From assembly GCF_002355155.1 (NCBI RefSeq), contig NZ_AP017369.1, forward strand, positions 2,790,001 through 2,854,000: DNA of 64,000 nucleotides. Reading direction: 5' to 3'. Every line of letters begins with the position of its first letter. The stretch's first letter is position 1. The position numbers and the translations under genes are program-made. This document shows, one piece after another, positions 45,734-56,545 of this stretch. Origin of the DNA: Corynebacterium suranareeae. Its GTDB lineage: Bacteria > Actinomycetota > Actinomycetes > Mycobacteriales > Mycobacteriaceae. The notes beneath the pieces are model-generated. The model was not told the origin of the DNA and made no database searches. It was given only the letters and a program-made list of their open reading frames with translations.

Positions 45734-47081
45734 TGTTGGTCAGTGGGACGCGGTGGAACGTGCCATCTTCCTGGTCGGCGAGATCGATCTCATCGCGAGA
45801 AATACCCATGATGTGGAGCACCTCATCCAAGAATGGGTGGTTCACGGAAGTATCTGCGATCTCCTTCAGAGCAGGCTTCGCATTGAAAGCAACGCCCAAA
45901 CCAGCAGCAGAGAGCATATCGATGTCATTTGCGCCGTCGCCAACAGCAACTGTTTGATACATCTTCAAACCGGAATCGGCAGCGAACTCACGCAAGAACT
46001 CAGCTTTTGCTGCGCGGTCCACAATCTTGCCGGTGACATTGCCAGTCAGCTTGCCATCAACGATTTCCAACGTGTTGGCGCGGACATAATCCAGCTCCAA
46101 CTCCTCTGCCAATCCTTCCAAAACCTGGATGAACCCGCCGGAAACCACAGCTGTTTGATAGCCCATGCGGTTGAGGGTACGAATCGTGGTTCGTGCGCCC
46201 GGGGTCAACTCGATGGCGGCTGCGACCTCATCAATAACCGAGGCATCCAAACCAGCCAACGCCTTCACACGTTCGCGCAAAGACTCCTCAAAATCAAGCT
46301 CTCCACGCATGGCACGCTCAGTAACCGCAGCCACTTCAGCTTCCTTGCCTGCGTGCGCAGCAAGCATCTCAATAACTTCACCAGTAATCAACGTGGAGTC
46401 GCAGTCAAAGCACACCAAACGCTTCGACCTACGCAACAAACCAGAACGCTCAATCGCGATATCGACCTTCAGCTCAGAGGTCAAAGAAGCAAGCGCCTTA
46501 CGGATTGCCTCACCACCGCCAGGGCTTACATCTGGAACAGTCACCTTCAACTCAAGACCAGTAACTGGATAATCAGAAATACCGCGAATGGTATCAATGT
46601 TGGCATCATAATCGGCCAGCGTCTGACCAATGCGGGAAATATCCAATGCATCAACCGGATCACCCAACACGACTACAACGTGGGATGAACGAGGACGCGA
46701 AGACTGCACAGTTTCCTGCATCTCCACCACCACCGACTGACCATGGACCTTCAACGTATCAGTCAGGCCCGTGGTAACAGTGTCCACTCGATCAGGAGCG
46801 ATACCAACAAACGCCGCGAGATTTAAAAAGCCACGGAACATTGACTGCTCAACATCCAACACCTGGACCTTGTTGGCAGACAGCACCCTAAAGAAAGCAG
46901 CGGTAACTCCGGGGCGGTCTTTGCCACTCACCGTAATCACCGACGGAAGATAACCTTCACGCAAAGCAACCTGCTGGCCGGCATCCAGCTCAGCAATTTC
47001 TGGAGATTCATTCTGGATCAGTTCAGTCACGGCAACAATTGTCTCACGTTCACGGGCGGAACACGACATTGGATATCTCAT
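45726..47081 (-). CDS. serB: Phosphoserine phosphatase with two ACT-like domains
   Basis: Last step of serine synthesis: O-phosphoserine to serine. The frame gives 451 residues. The N-terminal half has two ACT-type regulatory domains (VITVSGKDRPGVTAAFFRVL and VVVLGDPVDALDISRIG). The C-terminal HAD phosphatase (about 230-430) has FDCDSTLITGEV, where DxDST supplies the nucleophile Asp, the phosphate-binding SGGFI, and VGDGANDIDML. Long SerB2 forms like this occur in mycobacteria. Two ATGs near the start (47081 and 47069) are possible; neither has a clear ribosome binding site. Confidence 0.92.
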   Translation of the reverse strand: MRYPMSCSARERETIVAVTELIQNESPEIAELDAGQQVALREGYLPSVITVSGKDRPGVTAAFFRVLSANKVQVLDVEQSMFRGFLNLAAFVGIAPDRVDTVTTGLTDTLKVHGQSVVVEMQETVQSSRPRSSHVVVVLGDPVDALDISRIGQTLADYDANIDTIRGISDYPVTGLELKVTVPDVSPGGGEAIRKALASLTSELKVDIAIERSGLLRRSKRLVCFDCDSTLITGEVIEMLAAHAGKEAEVAAVTERAMRGELDFEESLRERVKALAGLDASVIDEVAAAIELTPGARTTIRTLNRMGYQTAVVSGGFIQVLEGLAEELELDYVRANTLEIVDGKLTGNVTGKIVDRAAKAEFLREFAADSGLKMYQTVAVGDGANDIDMLSAAGLGVAFNAKPALKEIADTSVNHPFLDEVLHIMGISRDEIDLADQEDGTFHRVPLTNNA

Positions 47082-47235
47082 AGTACTTCAGAACCGGCGT
47101 GGAGAGTAGAAGATCTATAAACCTAAACAATAAAGTTGGCGATATCTATGCTCCTCCGTGCAGACGAGGACATACAAGGCATTCATGCAATTCACGATAT
47201 AGGGCCATTGAAACTCGCAGTTCAGTAAACGACTT

Positions 47236-47264
47236 CGACCCCGTAGATTATCTATACGGGGTCG
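47236..47264 (-). terminator. Terminator of ctaD
   Basis: CGACCCCGTA pairs perfectly with TACGGGGTCG around 9 bases. It starts 26 bases after the ctaD stop. Confidence 0.7.
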
Positions 47265-47289
47265 AGGTAGTCAGAAGAGCTTGGGTAGG

Positions 47290-49032
47290 CTAGGTCACTT
47301 CAGCGGGGGTAGGATTTTGAGTGATTTCAGCACGCTCATCCCGCTTAGTGGTGTGTGCCTCTGCACGCATACGTTCAATCATGTGCGGATAGTGCAGCTC
47401 GAACGCTGGGCGCTCGGAGCGAATACGAGGCAGAGATGCGAAGTTGTGGCGTGGAGGAGGGCAGGAGGTTGCCCACTCCAGGGAGTTGCCGTAACCCCAT
47501 GGATCATCAACGGTAACGAGCTCACCGTAGCGCCAAGACTTGAATACGTTCCAAACGAATGGAATGACAGACAGGCCAAGCAGGAAGGAGAAGACGGTGG
47601 AGATCTGGTTGTAGATGGTGAAACCATCAGAATCCAGGTAGTCAGCGTAACGACGTGGCATACCCATGTTGCCCACCCAGTGCTGGATGAGGAAGGTTCC
47701 GTGGAAACCGATGAAGGTCAACCAGAAGTGGATCTTGCCAAGACGCTCGTCAAGCATACGGCCGGTCATCTTCGGGAACCAGAAGTAGACACCTGCACAA
47801 GATGCGAATACCACGGTACCGAACAAGGTGTAGTGGAAGTGCGCGATCAGGAAGTAGGAGTCAGCCAAGTGGAAGTCCAGTGGTGGGGACGCCAGCATAA
47901 TGCCGGTTAGACCACCGAAGAGGAAGGTTGCCATGAAGCCAACAGACCAAATCATTGGGGTTTCCCAAGTGATGTGACCCTTCCACATGGTTCCAACCCA
48001 GTTGAAGAACTTAACGCCAGTAGGCACGGAAATCAGGAACGTCATGAAGGAGAAGAACGGCAGCAAGACCGCACCGGTGACGAACATGTGGTGTGCCCAC
48101 ACAGCCATGGAAAGTGCACCAATGGACAAGGTTGCGAAGACCAGGCCTACGTAACCGAACATTGGCTTACGGGAGAACACTGGGATGATCTCAGAAACAA
48201 TGCCGAAGAACGGCAGAGCCAAGACGTAAACCTCAGGGTGTCCGAAGAACCAGAACAGGTGCTGCCACAGCAGGGAGCCACCGTTAGCTGGATCGTAGAG
48301 GTGTCCACCAAGCTTGCGGTCGTACAGAACACCCATCGCAGCAGCGAGCAGCAGTGGGAAGATCAGCAGAGCAAGAACGGAAACAACGAAAATGTTCCAG
48401 GTGAAAATTGGCAGACGGAACATGGTCATACCTGGAGCGCGAAGACACAGGATGGTGGTGAGCATGTTAATTGCGGAAGCAACAGAACCAATACCAGTTG
48501 CACCAACACCAACGATCCACATGTCAGATCCAAGACCTGGGGAGTGAATTGCGTCAGACAGCGGGGAGTACATGGTCCAACCGAAGTCAGCAGCACCACC
48601 CGGGGTCAGGAAGCCAGTCAGCATCGCGACACCACCAACGGTGGTGATCCAGAAACCAAAGGCGTTCAAACGTGGGAAAGCTACGTCAGGCGCACCGATC
48701 TGCAGTGGCAAAACGTAGTTAGCGAAACCCCAAACAATTGGAGTTCCGTACAGCAGCAACATCACAGTTCCGTGCATGGTGAACAGCTGGTTGAACTGCT
48801 CATTAGACAGGAACTGGAGACCTGGGGTGAAAAGCTCCGCTCGGATAAGCAGGGCCATCAAGCCACCGAGGAAGAAGAAGCTGAAGGACATAATGATGTA
48901 CATAATGCCCAGCTGCTTGTGGTCGGTGGTGGTCATCATCATCCATGCTTTGCTGCCCTTGCGTGCATGGCCTGTCGGCTCGGGCCTCTGCGGGGCGACG
49001 TGCCCGTCGACCCTAGGCGCCACAGCGGTCAT
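47290..49032 (-). CDS. ctaD: Cytochrome c oxidase subunit I
   Basis: Catalytic subunit of the aa3-type terminal oxidase in the plasma membrane. The 580 residues span 12 helices. Ligand motifs seen are [11 protein letters not shown] (low-spin haem), [15 protein letters not shown] (copper-B histidine and cross-linked tyrosine), AHHMFV (copper-B histidines) and [12 protein letters not shown] (haem a3 and a). AGGAGG precedes the ATG at optimal spacing, and codon choice is biased, so expression is high. It stands alone, as known for ctaD in C. glutamicum. Confidence 0.96.
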   Translation of the reverse strand: MTAVAPRVDGHVAPQRPEPTGHARKGSKAWMMMTTTDHKQLGIMYIIMSFSFFFLGGLMALLIRAELFTPGLQFLSNEQFNQLFTMHGTVMLLLYGTPIVWGFANYVLPLQIGAPDVAFPRLNAFGFWITTVGGVAMLTGFLTPGGAADFGWTMYSPLSDAIHSPGLGSDMWIVGVGATGIGSVASAINMLTTILCLRAPGMTMFRLPIFTWNIFVVSVLALLIFPLLLAAAMGVLYDRKLGGHLYDPANGGSLLWQHLFWFFGHPEVYVLALPFFGIVSEIIPVFSRKPMFGYVGLVFATLSIGALSMAVWAHHMFVTGAVLLPFFSFMTFLISVPTGVKFFNWVGTMWKGHITWETPMIWSVGFMATFLFGGLTGIMLASPPLDFHLADSYFLIAHFHYTLFGTVVFASCAGVYFWFPKMTGRMLDERLGKIHFWLTFIGFHGTFLIQHWVGNMGMPRRYADYLDSDGFTIYNQISTVFSFLLGLSVIPFVWNVFKSWRYGELVTVDDPWGYGNSLEWATSCPPPRHNFASLPRIRSERPAFELHYPHMIERMRAEAHTTKRDERAEITQNPTPAEVT

Positions 49033-49518
49033 AGGTTCCTCCTGACTACGGGACGATCCATTCGGATTACCGATCGTCCTTTAACAACACTGCCTGATCT
49101 TAAGCCACAGGCAGGATCCGATGCCAACCCAAAAAGGCCGGTATGCAGCTAACTGTATCCCCTTTTCACGCCCAAAAAAAATGTTTTTCAAACAATTAGT
49201 GGGGTTGCCACTAGGTTCGGTCACTTATGGGCAGTACGTTTCAGCCAAAGGTGTGAAGGGGTTCACATTCTGGTGTACATTTCACCAGGACGGCCTACCC
49301 CCACCATCAACCCCTGTCACAGTTTTCACAATTCCCCCCGGCGGGGTTCAATCGAATGGTTGAGACGCGCATTCCAGAGATGTTTTCTTCTTCAACTCAA
49401 ACGAGTACTGAAAGAAGTTTAAGACGCGTGACGCTCCCCTTTCCCGGATTGCTATCTTGTGAAATCTTCCTGACTTAAGCAATCAACTGATATGAACTAA
49501 CTAGTTTTCACTGACTTG
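49033..49518. other. ctaD upstream region and end of the XRE/PIN module
   Basis: 486 bases that must contain the ctaD promoter and leader (near 49033-49350). I see a C/G-rich patch (CCCCCCGGCGGGG near 49336) and a weak inverted repeat CTTCTTCA/TGAAAGAAG near 49385-49415. No open frame with a ribosome binding site is present. Confidence 0.45.
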
Positions 49519-50142
49519 CTAGTCCCCTATGCTCCAGCAGTCCAATTTCACTAGCTCAGTCTGCTGAATCGGCAAAAGCCCGTCATCCAGGCTTCTCAAT
49601 CTCTGATACAGGTTCTGCATCGCTCCCCCATTTGGCACATACCCTCCCCTGACGGCAGCTCTCAATACAGATACCGTGTTCACCATCCTAAGTTCCCCAA
49701 CTTCAGGCTGTTGACGCTTCAATCTCTGCAGTCTCACCTTCTCCGCCCACGCCAATTGCTACCCCTCACTGTCATCAATCAAAATCGTGACCGATGCGCC
49801 GCTCTCCGCTTTCACAACGGCATGAGAAATCACCATTAGCTCTCCCAGATCTTTACCGGATCGCCGTCGCTCAACCATGGGTTTCCCCGCTATGCGATTC
49901 ACCACACGGGCAAGTTGAGGAGTCTCGTCATCTGCCAGAACTTCCAGCAAATGATTAGGAATTTTTCCAAGAACCCGCTCCACCGCATCAAATCGAGCAT
50001 CCACCTTCGACTTCCGAAGCATTTCCTCTTTTACTGTTTCAGGAATAGAAATCGGCCCCAGAGTTTGGAACAGTAACCGCTCTTTGTTGAGAGAAAAGAA
50101 ATTCAACCCGGGACCTGCATCCATGATGGGACATGGATTCAT
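49519..50142 (-). pseudogene. PIN-domain-like protein interrupted by an amber codon
   Basis: One continuous frame of 207 codons is split by a single TAG at 49759-49761 (codon 128). The first part (127 residues) has acidic residues of a PIN-type nuclease: Asp8 in PIMDAGPGLNFF, glutamates in SIPETVKEEML and KDLGELMVISHA, and the final LIDDSEG. Straight after the stop the frame continues QLAWAEKVRLQRLKRQQPE, then MVNTVSVLRAAVRGGYVP, which reads like the normal C-terminal part of such proteins. A nonsense mutation or programmed read-through is more likely than two genes. The ATG overlaps the stop of the ImmA gene by 1 base. With an intact frame it would be a candidate RNase toxin. Confidence 0.75.
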
Positions 50143-50945
50143 TATCTATTCCCATCGAAATCAGCGCCCAATTCAGGCAAATCATCAAATTCGATTGCAT
50201 CTAAATCAAGAGAGCGTGGAAAAATACCCTCATTATCAAATTCAGCTAGAACATCATTTTCAGAACGTCCTTGCAAGGTCGCGATAACTTGGATGTTCAG
50301 TACGCCTTCCATGTACCCACGCACAGCACGAGCAACCAAACCTTGAGGTGCTCGACGTTTACTTGATTCGAGTTGAAGTGCTGCGTAAAAATCTCGCCAC
50401 CCAAACTTCGTCGCAAGGAAGGGCGTCGAAAGCCTCATCCATTCCGATTTTGTTTCATCTCCAATGAACCCTGCTTCACGTAAGGCAATCGCCGCAATTG
50501 GTGGCGAGACCAAGAAGTGCTGCACAACTTGAGATAGGTGAGATTCCTCAACATGTCCAATTTCGCCAAGGAACTGTTTCAGACCTTGTTGAGGAATGAG
50601 CAGATGCCTCGCAAAAGCATCCGCACGTGTTTCTAAAGGTTTTCGTTCCGCTAGATTCTCCGAATGATCGGCAAATACTAAATGCGCCAACTCGTGTGCG
50701 AGAGTACTCCGCTGCCGCATTGGACGATTAGTCTTCGCGACACCAACAAACACACGCTCCCGCAACGGATCGGTCATCGCCAGACCATGCTCATCTTCAT
50801 CAGCATCAATGACAGCTACATCATGGCCCGTGGTCTGGTTAATTAACGAGATAAGATCCCCAAGAGCCCCTTGGCCTAATCCGTGCTTGTCCCTAAAATT
50901 CTCGGCTGCGTTTCGCCCTTGAACCTCCATGGAAAGATCCATCAC
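50142..50945 (-). CDS. ImmA/IrrE-family metallopeptidase
   Basis: A 267-residue protein with the zinc-peptidase motif HELAH in STLAHELAHLVFADH (about residues 80-95). A second acidic region follows (RKPLETRADAFARHLLIP), typical of ImmA/IrrE (DUF955) proteases that cleave a partner repressor. The ATG overlaps the XRE gene stop by 4 bases. XRE plus ImmA pairs control mobile elements and toxin-antitoxin-like modules. Here the pair is followed directly by a PIN-type gene, so a three-part module is suggested. Confidence 0.88.
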   Translation of the reverse strand: MMDLSMEVQGRNAAENFRDKHGLGQGALGDLISLINQTTGHDVAVIDADEDEHGLAMTDPLRERVFVGVAKTNRPMRQRSTLAHELAHLVFADHSENLAERKPLETRADAFARHLLIPQQGLKQFLGEIGHVEESHLSQVVQHFLVSPPIAAIALREAGFIGDETKSEWMRLSTPFLATKFGWRDFYAALQLESSKRRAPQGLVARAVRGYMEGVLNIQVIATLQGRSENDVLAEFDNEGIFPRSLDLDAIEFDDLPELGADFDGNR

Positions 50946-51268
50946 TGCTCCGGGATTGCTTGATCATCTAAGTATGCATCGATTTCCATAAAATGAAGCA
51001 ACTGCTGCCGCATTTTTTCCATGTTTGAACCGTTGGTTCCACGTGCCGCACAACGAACACGATCGGCCACCGCAGACCCGGTCAACTCAGCAACGGTACA
51101 TCCAAGTGCATCTGCAATCAGGAGGATTTCAGGCATTTTTGCAGATCGGTCACCACGAATAATCCGATTCAAAGTTGGCTGAGAAATTCCGGTCTTCTCT
51201 GCCAACTCACGCTGAGACATATTAATACCGGTCCGGACACTTTCTATAGTGCTGGTTAGCTGACTCAT
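50942..51268 (-). CDS. XRE-family HTH repressor
   Basis: A 108-residue DNA-binding protein. The helix-turn-helix is at about 18-65: MSQRELAEKTGISQPTLNRI then IRGDRSAKMPEILLIADALG. AAGGTGG precedes the ATG. Just upstream lies a perfect 19-bp palindrome (51294-51312), the obvious autoregulatory operator. The C-terminal helical part (about 75-108) may interact with the ImmA protease encoded next. Confidence 0.9.
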   Translation of the reverse strand: MSQLTSTIESVRTGINMSQRELAEKTGISQPTLNRIIRGDRSAKMPEILLIADALGCTVAELTGSAVADRVRCAARGTNGSNMEKMRQQLLHFMEIDAYLDDQAIPEQ

Positions 51269-51280
51269 AACCCACCTTCT

Positions 51281-51312
51281 GAATCAAATTTCATAAGTTG
51301 ATTCAACTTATC
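51281..51312. promoter_or_regulatory. Operator of the XRE/ImmA/PIN module
   Basis: ATAAGTTGATTCAACTTAT (51294-51312) is a perfect palindrome. An overlapping inverted pair TGAATCAA/TTGATTCA (51281-51288 and 51299-51306) shares its right half. Both lie 13-44 bases upstream of the XRE start codon. Confidence 0.75.
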
Positions 51313-51394
51313 ACCGCTGCCCAACTTCATCAATGACGCTTAGACCGTTCCCAAGGCCCTAAAATCCGGAAGGTTTAGCATCAGCCATTATGAC

Positions 51395-51434
51395 AAAACA
51401 CCTGATAACCACGATCGCGGTTATCAGGTGTTTT
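51395..51434 (-). terminator. Terminator of nrdF
   Basis: A perfect 16-bp stem (AAAACACCTGATAACC and its complement) around 8 bases lies 33 bases beyond the nrdF stop. The left A-run becomes a T-run on the minus strand. Confidence 0.85.
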
Positions 51435-51466
51435 GCTGTTTAAGCACTCCAGCCTAGAAATCCAGC

Positions 51467-52925
<1,459 letters not shown>

Positions 52926-53414
52926 ATGACAATCAACGAGAAGATCGCATCAGCTTTCAACAACCAAGTGACCGCCGAGCTTGAAGCTTCCATGGTGTAC
53001 CTTCAGCTCTCCTACGTTCTAGACGATCTGGGCCTGGTCGGCATGCGCGACTGGATGAAGGCACAGAGCAAGGAAGAACTCGAGCACGCTCACAAGTTTG
53101 CTCAGCACCTCCTCGACCGTGACTACACCCCACAGATTGGTGACATCGCACCACCTAAGCTCGATGTCTCCTCCGCACTCGAAGCATTCGAGGCTTCCCT
53201 GGCACACGAGCAGAAGATCTCCGGCCTCATCCGCGAGCTCGCTGCCATCCAGGACGCTGAGAAGGACTACGATTCCCGCGCACTGATCGACTGGTTCCTA
53301 AACGAGCAAATCGAAGAGGAAGCAACCGTCGGCGAGATCATCGACCGCCTCCGCATCGCAGGTGACTCCGGTTCCGGAATCCTGCGCATCGATAGCGAGC
53401 TCGGCTCCCGTTAA
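52926..53414 (+). CDS. ftn: Ferritin
   Basis: Iron-storage ferritin of 162 residues from the ATG at 52926; an ATG at 52902 would add eight residues. Ferroxidase ligands lie in the pattern ELEASMVYLQLSYVL, EELEHAHKF (ExxH) and NEQIEEEATVGEIIDRL. It stores iron as a mineral inside a 24-subunit shell. The DtxR-like box upstream fits iron-dependent control. Codon choice is strongly biased, so expression is high. It is followed by a strong terminator. Confidence 0.94.
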   Translation: MTINEKIASAFNNQVTAELEASMVYLQLSYVLDDLGLVGMRDWMKAQSKEELEHAHKFAQHLLDRDYTPQIGDIAPPKLDVSSALEAFEASLAHEQKISGLIRELAAIQDAEKDYDSRALIDWFLNEQIEEEATVGEIIDRLRIAGDSGSGILRIDSELGSR

Positions 53415-53427
53415 ATCGCTTTACACT

Positions 53428-53470
53428 AATGCCCCACTCCCCCAACAAAGGGGAGTGGGGCATTTTTTAT
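53428..53470 (+). terminator. Terminator of ftn
   Basis: A perfect 14-bp stem, ATGCCCCACTCCCC and its complement, is followed by TTTTTTATT. Confidence 0.9.
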
Positions 53471-53607
53471 TCTTTAAAAGTTCACACAAATGGTGCTCTT
53501 TTGGTAAAAACAAGGCGATTTACTCGAAAGCCTTGGTTAAAACAGTAATAATGGTAATCACATTATTTTTGATCATTCCATTTAAGCCAGCTTATTAAAG
53601 AGGCAAC

Positions 53608-54360
53608 ATGCCCCCAACAACCGAAAGCGCTATGAACAATCCTCTAGGTTCTGCCCCCACCCCAGCCAAGCCACTCCTCGACAGTGTTTTAGATGAACTC
53701 GGTCAAGATATCGTCAGTGGCAAGGTTGCTGTTGGCGAAACGTTCAAACTGATGGATATCGGTGAACGTTTTGGAATTTCCCGCACCGTGGCCCGTGAAG
53801 CCATGCGAGCCCTAGAACAACTTGGTCTTGTCGCATCATCGCGTCGCATCGGTATTACTGTGTTGCCACCTGAAGAATGGGCTGTGTTTGATAAGTCTAT
53901 TATCCGCTGGCGTTTAAATGATGAAGGCCAGCGCGAAGGCCAATTGCGCTCACTAACTGAGCTGCGTATCGCCATTGAGCCGATTGCTGCACGCAGTGTC
54001 GCTCTTCATGCATCAACTGCCGAGCTGGAAAAGATTCGTGCACTTGCTACAGAGATGCGTGAATTGGGCGAATCAGGCCAGGGTGCATCCCAACGCTTCT
54101 TGGAAGCAGACATCACTTTCCATGAGCTGATCCTGCGTTATTGCCACAATGAGATGTTCGCTGCATTGATTCCGTCGATAAGCGCTGTTCTTACCGGCCG
54201 CACCGAGCACGGCCTGCAGCCTGACCGCCCGGCGCGGGAGGCGCTAGACAACCACGATAAGCTTGCCGACGCTCTCCTCAGCCGTGACGCCGACGCCGCA
54301 GAAACTGCGTCCCGCAATATCCTCAACGAGGTGCGCAGCGCGCTTGGATCGCTGAACTAA
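53608..54360 (+). CDS. gntR1: Gluconate-responsive regulator GntR1
   Basis: A 250-residue GntR-type regulator of the FadR/FCD subfamily. The winged helix (about 25-90) reads FKLMDIGERFGISRTVAREA then MRALEQLGLVASSRRIGITV. The C-terminal FCD domain (about 110-240) has the metal/ligand histidines in ADITFHELILRYCHNEM. In C. glutamicum the gene near ftn and nrd is GntR1, which with GntR2 represses gntK, gntP and others and activates ptsG; gluconate releases it. The operator upstream of gntK in this window fits. AGAGG precedes the ATG. The 3' end overlaps the convergent DtxR-type gene by 4 bases. Confidence 0.92.
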   Translation: MPPTTESAMNNPLGSAPTPAKPLLDSVLDELGQDIVSGKVAVGETFKLMDIGERFGISRTVAREAMRALEQLGLVASSRRIGITVLPPEEWAVFDKSIIRWRLNDEGQREGQLRSLTELRIAIEPIAARSVALHASTAELEKIRALATEMRELGESGQGASQRFLEADITFHELILRYCHNEMFAALIPSISAVLTGRTEHGLQPDRPAREALDNHDKLADALLSRDADAAETASRNILNEVRSALGSLN

Positions 54361-55016
54361 TGTGATACGCGCACTGCGTTTGCAACTGCTAGTGGGATGT
54401 CTTGGATGGCGTCTTCAATCTGCAAACGCAGGGTAGCGATATCGCCTATTACTTCCACAATCGTAATTGTCGCGCCAACGGAAATGCCGACGCCGGTGAG
54501 ATACCGAACAACCGACGGATTTCCGTCCTTTACCCGCGTGACGGTCGCAGAAGTACCCTTTTCTAAATCCAACAGCATAAGCCCCTCATTAGCGCTCATC
54601 TCTCCAGATTCATCCGGGATTGGATCGCCGTGGGGATCAATCGTGGGAAAACCTACAGCTTGGAACATTTTCTCCAGTACTCGGGGAGAAACCGCATGCT
54701 CCAGCAAGTCGGCCTCGCCGTGTAATTCATGAGCGCCAAGGCCTAGTTTTTCTGAAAGATACGTTTCAATAATTCGACGCCGTCTAATGACATTTACTGC
54801 AATTTCCCGGCCCGATGGCGTTAATTCAATATCACCGTAGGGACGGTAATTAACGAACCCTTCAAGGCTGAGCTTCTTAAGCGTCGCCGACACTGTCGAA
54901 GCAGTAACTCCAATTACTTCAGCGAGTTTTCCTGTTGTGGGTTCCTCATCCCACTCCTCCGCACGGAACAGTGCCGTGAGATAGTCCTCCACAACATTTG
55001 AAACACCCCACTGCAT
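54357..55016 (-). CDS. DtxR-family metalloregulator
   Basis: A 219-residue regulator with an N-terminal winged helix (EDYLTALFRAEEWDEEPTTG, then KLAEVIGVTASTVSATLKKL). The DtxR dimer/metal domain has LLEHAVSPRVLEKMFQAVGF and a C-terminal SH3-like FeoA-type domain. It is not the global DtxR itself by sequence impression. It lies 15 bases downstream of a cation exchanger gene, so it probably senses Mn, Fe or another divalent metal and controls that operon. In C. glutamicum a different gene has been reported as MntR, so I give no symbol. Confidence 0.88.
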   Translation of the reverse strand: MQWGVSNVVEDYLTALFRAEEWDEEPTTGKLAEVIGVTASTVSATLKKLSLEGFVNYRPYGDIELTPSGREIAVNVIRRRRIIETYLSEKLGLGAHELHGEADLLEHAVSPRVLEKMFQAVGFPTIDPHGDPIPDESGEMSANEGLMLLDLEKGTSATVTRVKDGNPSVVRYLTGVGISVGATITIVEVIGDIATLRLQIEDAIQDIPLAVANAVRVSH

Positions 55017-55031
55017 TTAAAGCTCCACCTC

Positions 55032-56261
55032 TTAATTAACGGTCGTTTCTTGGTAAGTCTTATCGACGACCGGTTCAGATTCTACATCGTCCACCATTGT
55101 CCGCCTCAACGTTGCGAGAGTCGGCACAATATGTGTGCGGTTGATCCACAACAATCCCACCGCAATCACAATATGAACAGCACTCAGTACTAAACGTTCC
55201 TGCGTACCAGTGATAAAGAACTGCAGGCTGAAAAGGCCCAACAACGCTGCCGCTGATGCCCAATGGAAACGCAGTCCGATGATGATGGCGACACCTAACA
55301 GTGTCTGGGAAATAGTCAGCGTGAATTCTTCAACCTGACGTGCATCCAACGCCATGTTGGCAGAACCTCCACCAAACAGGTGAGCCACAGGAATCGAACC
55401 AACCAGCAATGACCACTGGTTGATCTTTGACGCGATCAAGGTACCAATTGCCATCGCACCCATGCCACGCAAAGCAAAGAGCACAGCAACAATAAATTCC
55501 GGTGCTTCCGATGCCAATGGTGCAAGCCACTGAACCAAAAGATAAGAATCAATACCCAAGTTGGAACCAGACTCAACCAAGGAATTCGCAAAAGGCTCAG
55601 CCGAAATCAAAATCACAATCGCCGAAATAACAAACAACAAAGTCACGGTGATCCGACGTGTTTTTGTAGGCAACTCAGCCAAGTTGGCAGCAACAGAAAC
55701 AAACTCTGGTTCTTCTTCAGCTTCTGCTTTAGACGCCACCACCAAGTGAACAATAAAAATCACAATCAACAAAACACCAAAGAACAACGGAATGCTGCCA
55801 CCCAGTGGAATAAAGATGGACAACACTGTGAGCAAAAGCAGCACCGCCACATCACGCCTAGTATCTTGTGGAAGTTTTAGTACTCGCTTCCGCCTGGCAT
55901 AAAGAGCAACCAAGACAACCAACGGCCAACCAAATCCCAGCAACAGACGGTTCGACCCATTCATATTGGCCGATGCATACTGTGCCATCTCAGGATCCGT
56001 ACCTGACACAAAGGCGTAGTAGAGATCCACCGCATACTCAGGCAGCACGGCAACCAACGCCAAAAGCGCCACTGCCAATGCACCAGAAATATCTTTACGT
56101 ACAGCTTCTGCTGCCCAGGCCAACACAAATGAAGCAGCAACCACTGCAGTACCAAAGATCACCATGGTGACAACGGGTGATGCTGAAAGACCAGAAAATC
56201 TCACACCGACGGCGGGTGCTGCCAACATAGCGCATATAGCTAATGGAATTTTAGGAAACAC
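55032..56261 (-). CDS. CaCA-family cation exchanger
   Basis: A 409-residue membrane protein with about 11 helices and the two alpha-repeats of the Ca2+/cation antiporter family: LPEYAVDLYYAFVSGTDPEM with ANMNGSNRLLLGFGWP, and LASEAPEFIVAVLFALRGMG with GTLIASKINQWSLLVGSIP. The acidic residues in PEY and PEF are the ion-binding ones. It is transcribed with the DtxR-type regulator, which points to Mn2+ or Ca2+ export. A central hydrophilic loop (EAEEEPEFVS) separates the two halves. Confidence 0.87.
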   Translation of the reverse strand: MFPKIPLAICAMLAAPAVGVRFSGLSASPVVTMVIFGTAVVAASFVLAWAAEAVRKDISGALAVALLALVAVLPEYAVDLYYAFVSGTDPEMAQYASANMNGSNRLLLGFGWPLVVLVALYARRKRVLKLPQDTRRDVAVLLLLTVLSIFIPLGGSIPLFFGVLLIVIFIVHLVVASKAEAEEEPEFVSVAANLAELPTKTRRITVTLLFVISAIVILISAEPFANSLVESGSNLGIDSYLLVQWLAPLASEAPEFIVAVLFALRGMGAMAIGTLIASKINQWSLLVGSIPVAHLFGGGSANMALDARQVEEFTLTISQTLLGVAIIIGLRFHWASAAALLGLFSLQFFITGTQERLVLSAVHIVIAVGLLWINRTHIVPTLATLRRTMVDDVESEPVVDKTYQETTVN

Positions 56262-56301
56262 TGGGACTTCACTCCTTCGAGGTCATGCTCGAAGGTCTCG
56301 C

Positions 56302-56313
56302 TCACCTAGGTTA
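56302..56313. promoter_or_regulatory. Candidate operator of the exchanger/DtxR-type operon
   Basis: TCACCTAGGTTA has the symmetric form TnACCTAGGTnA and lies 40 bases upstream of the exchanger start. It resembles half-sites of DtxR-type boxes. It is short, so a chance match is possible. Confidence 0.35.
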
Positions 56314-56495
56314 AAGGCACGTGGGCCGGGTGCACAGACTCAGTGCACCAGTATGTCGACGACCACGCTTTGTCGAGCTACTCCCCTTCAGCAGATGACA
56401 TCGTGTCAGCTGGTCTTCGTGTGTGTCTACGGACAACCAGTTGTTTGATGACTAAAACACCCAGGTCACATCTAATTTCCCAGAGGCAAAAATTC

Positions 56496-56538
56496 AAAAA
56501 TCCCCCAACCTTTTGCAGGTCAGGGGGGATTTTCTTAT
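56496..56538 (-). terminator. Terminator of nrdE
   Basis: AAAAATCCCCC pairs with GGGGGGATTTT. On the minus strand it gives a G/C-rich stem followed by TTTTTGAATTTTTG. It begins about 13 bases after the nrdE stop. Confidence 0.85.
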
Positions 56539-56545
56539 AAAGCTT

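Noticed and set aside
45267..46688. A 473-codon frame opposite serB and the Pth2-like gene
   Set aside because: It spans two conserved genes on the other strand and resembles no protein family.
47974..49152. A 392-codon open frame on the plus strand opposite ctaD
   Set aside because: It is antisense to the clearly identified ctaD, has a low-complexity composition rich in His, Gln and Thr, and shows no family. It results from the codon bias of ctaD.
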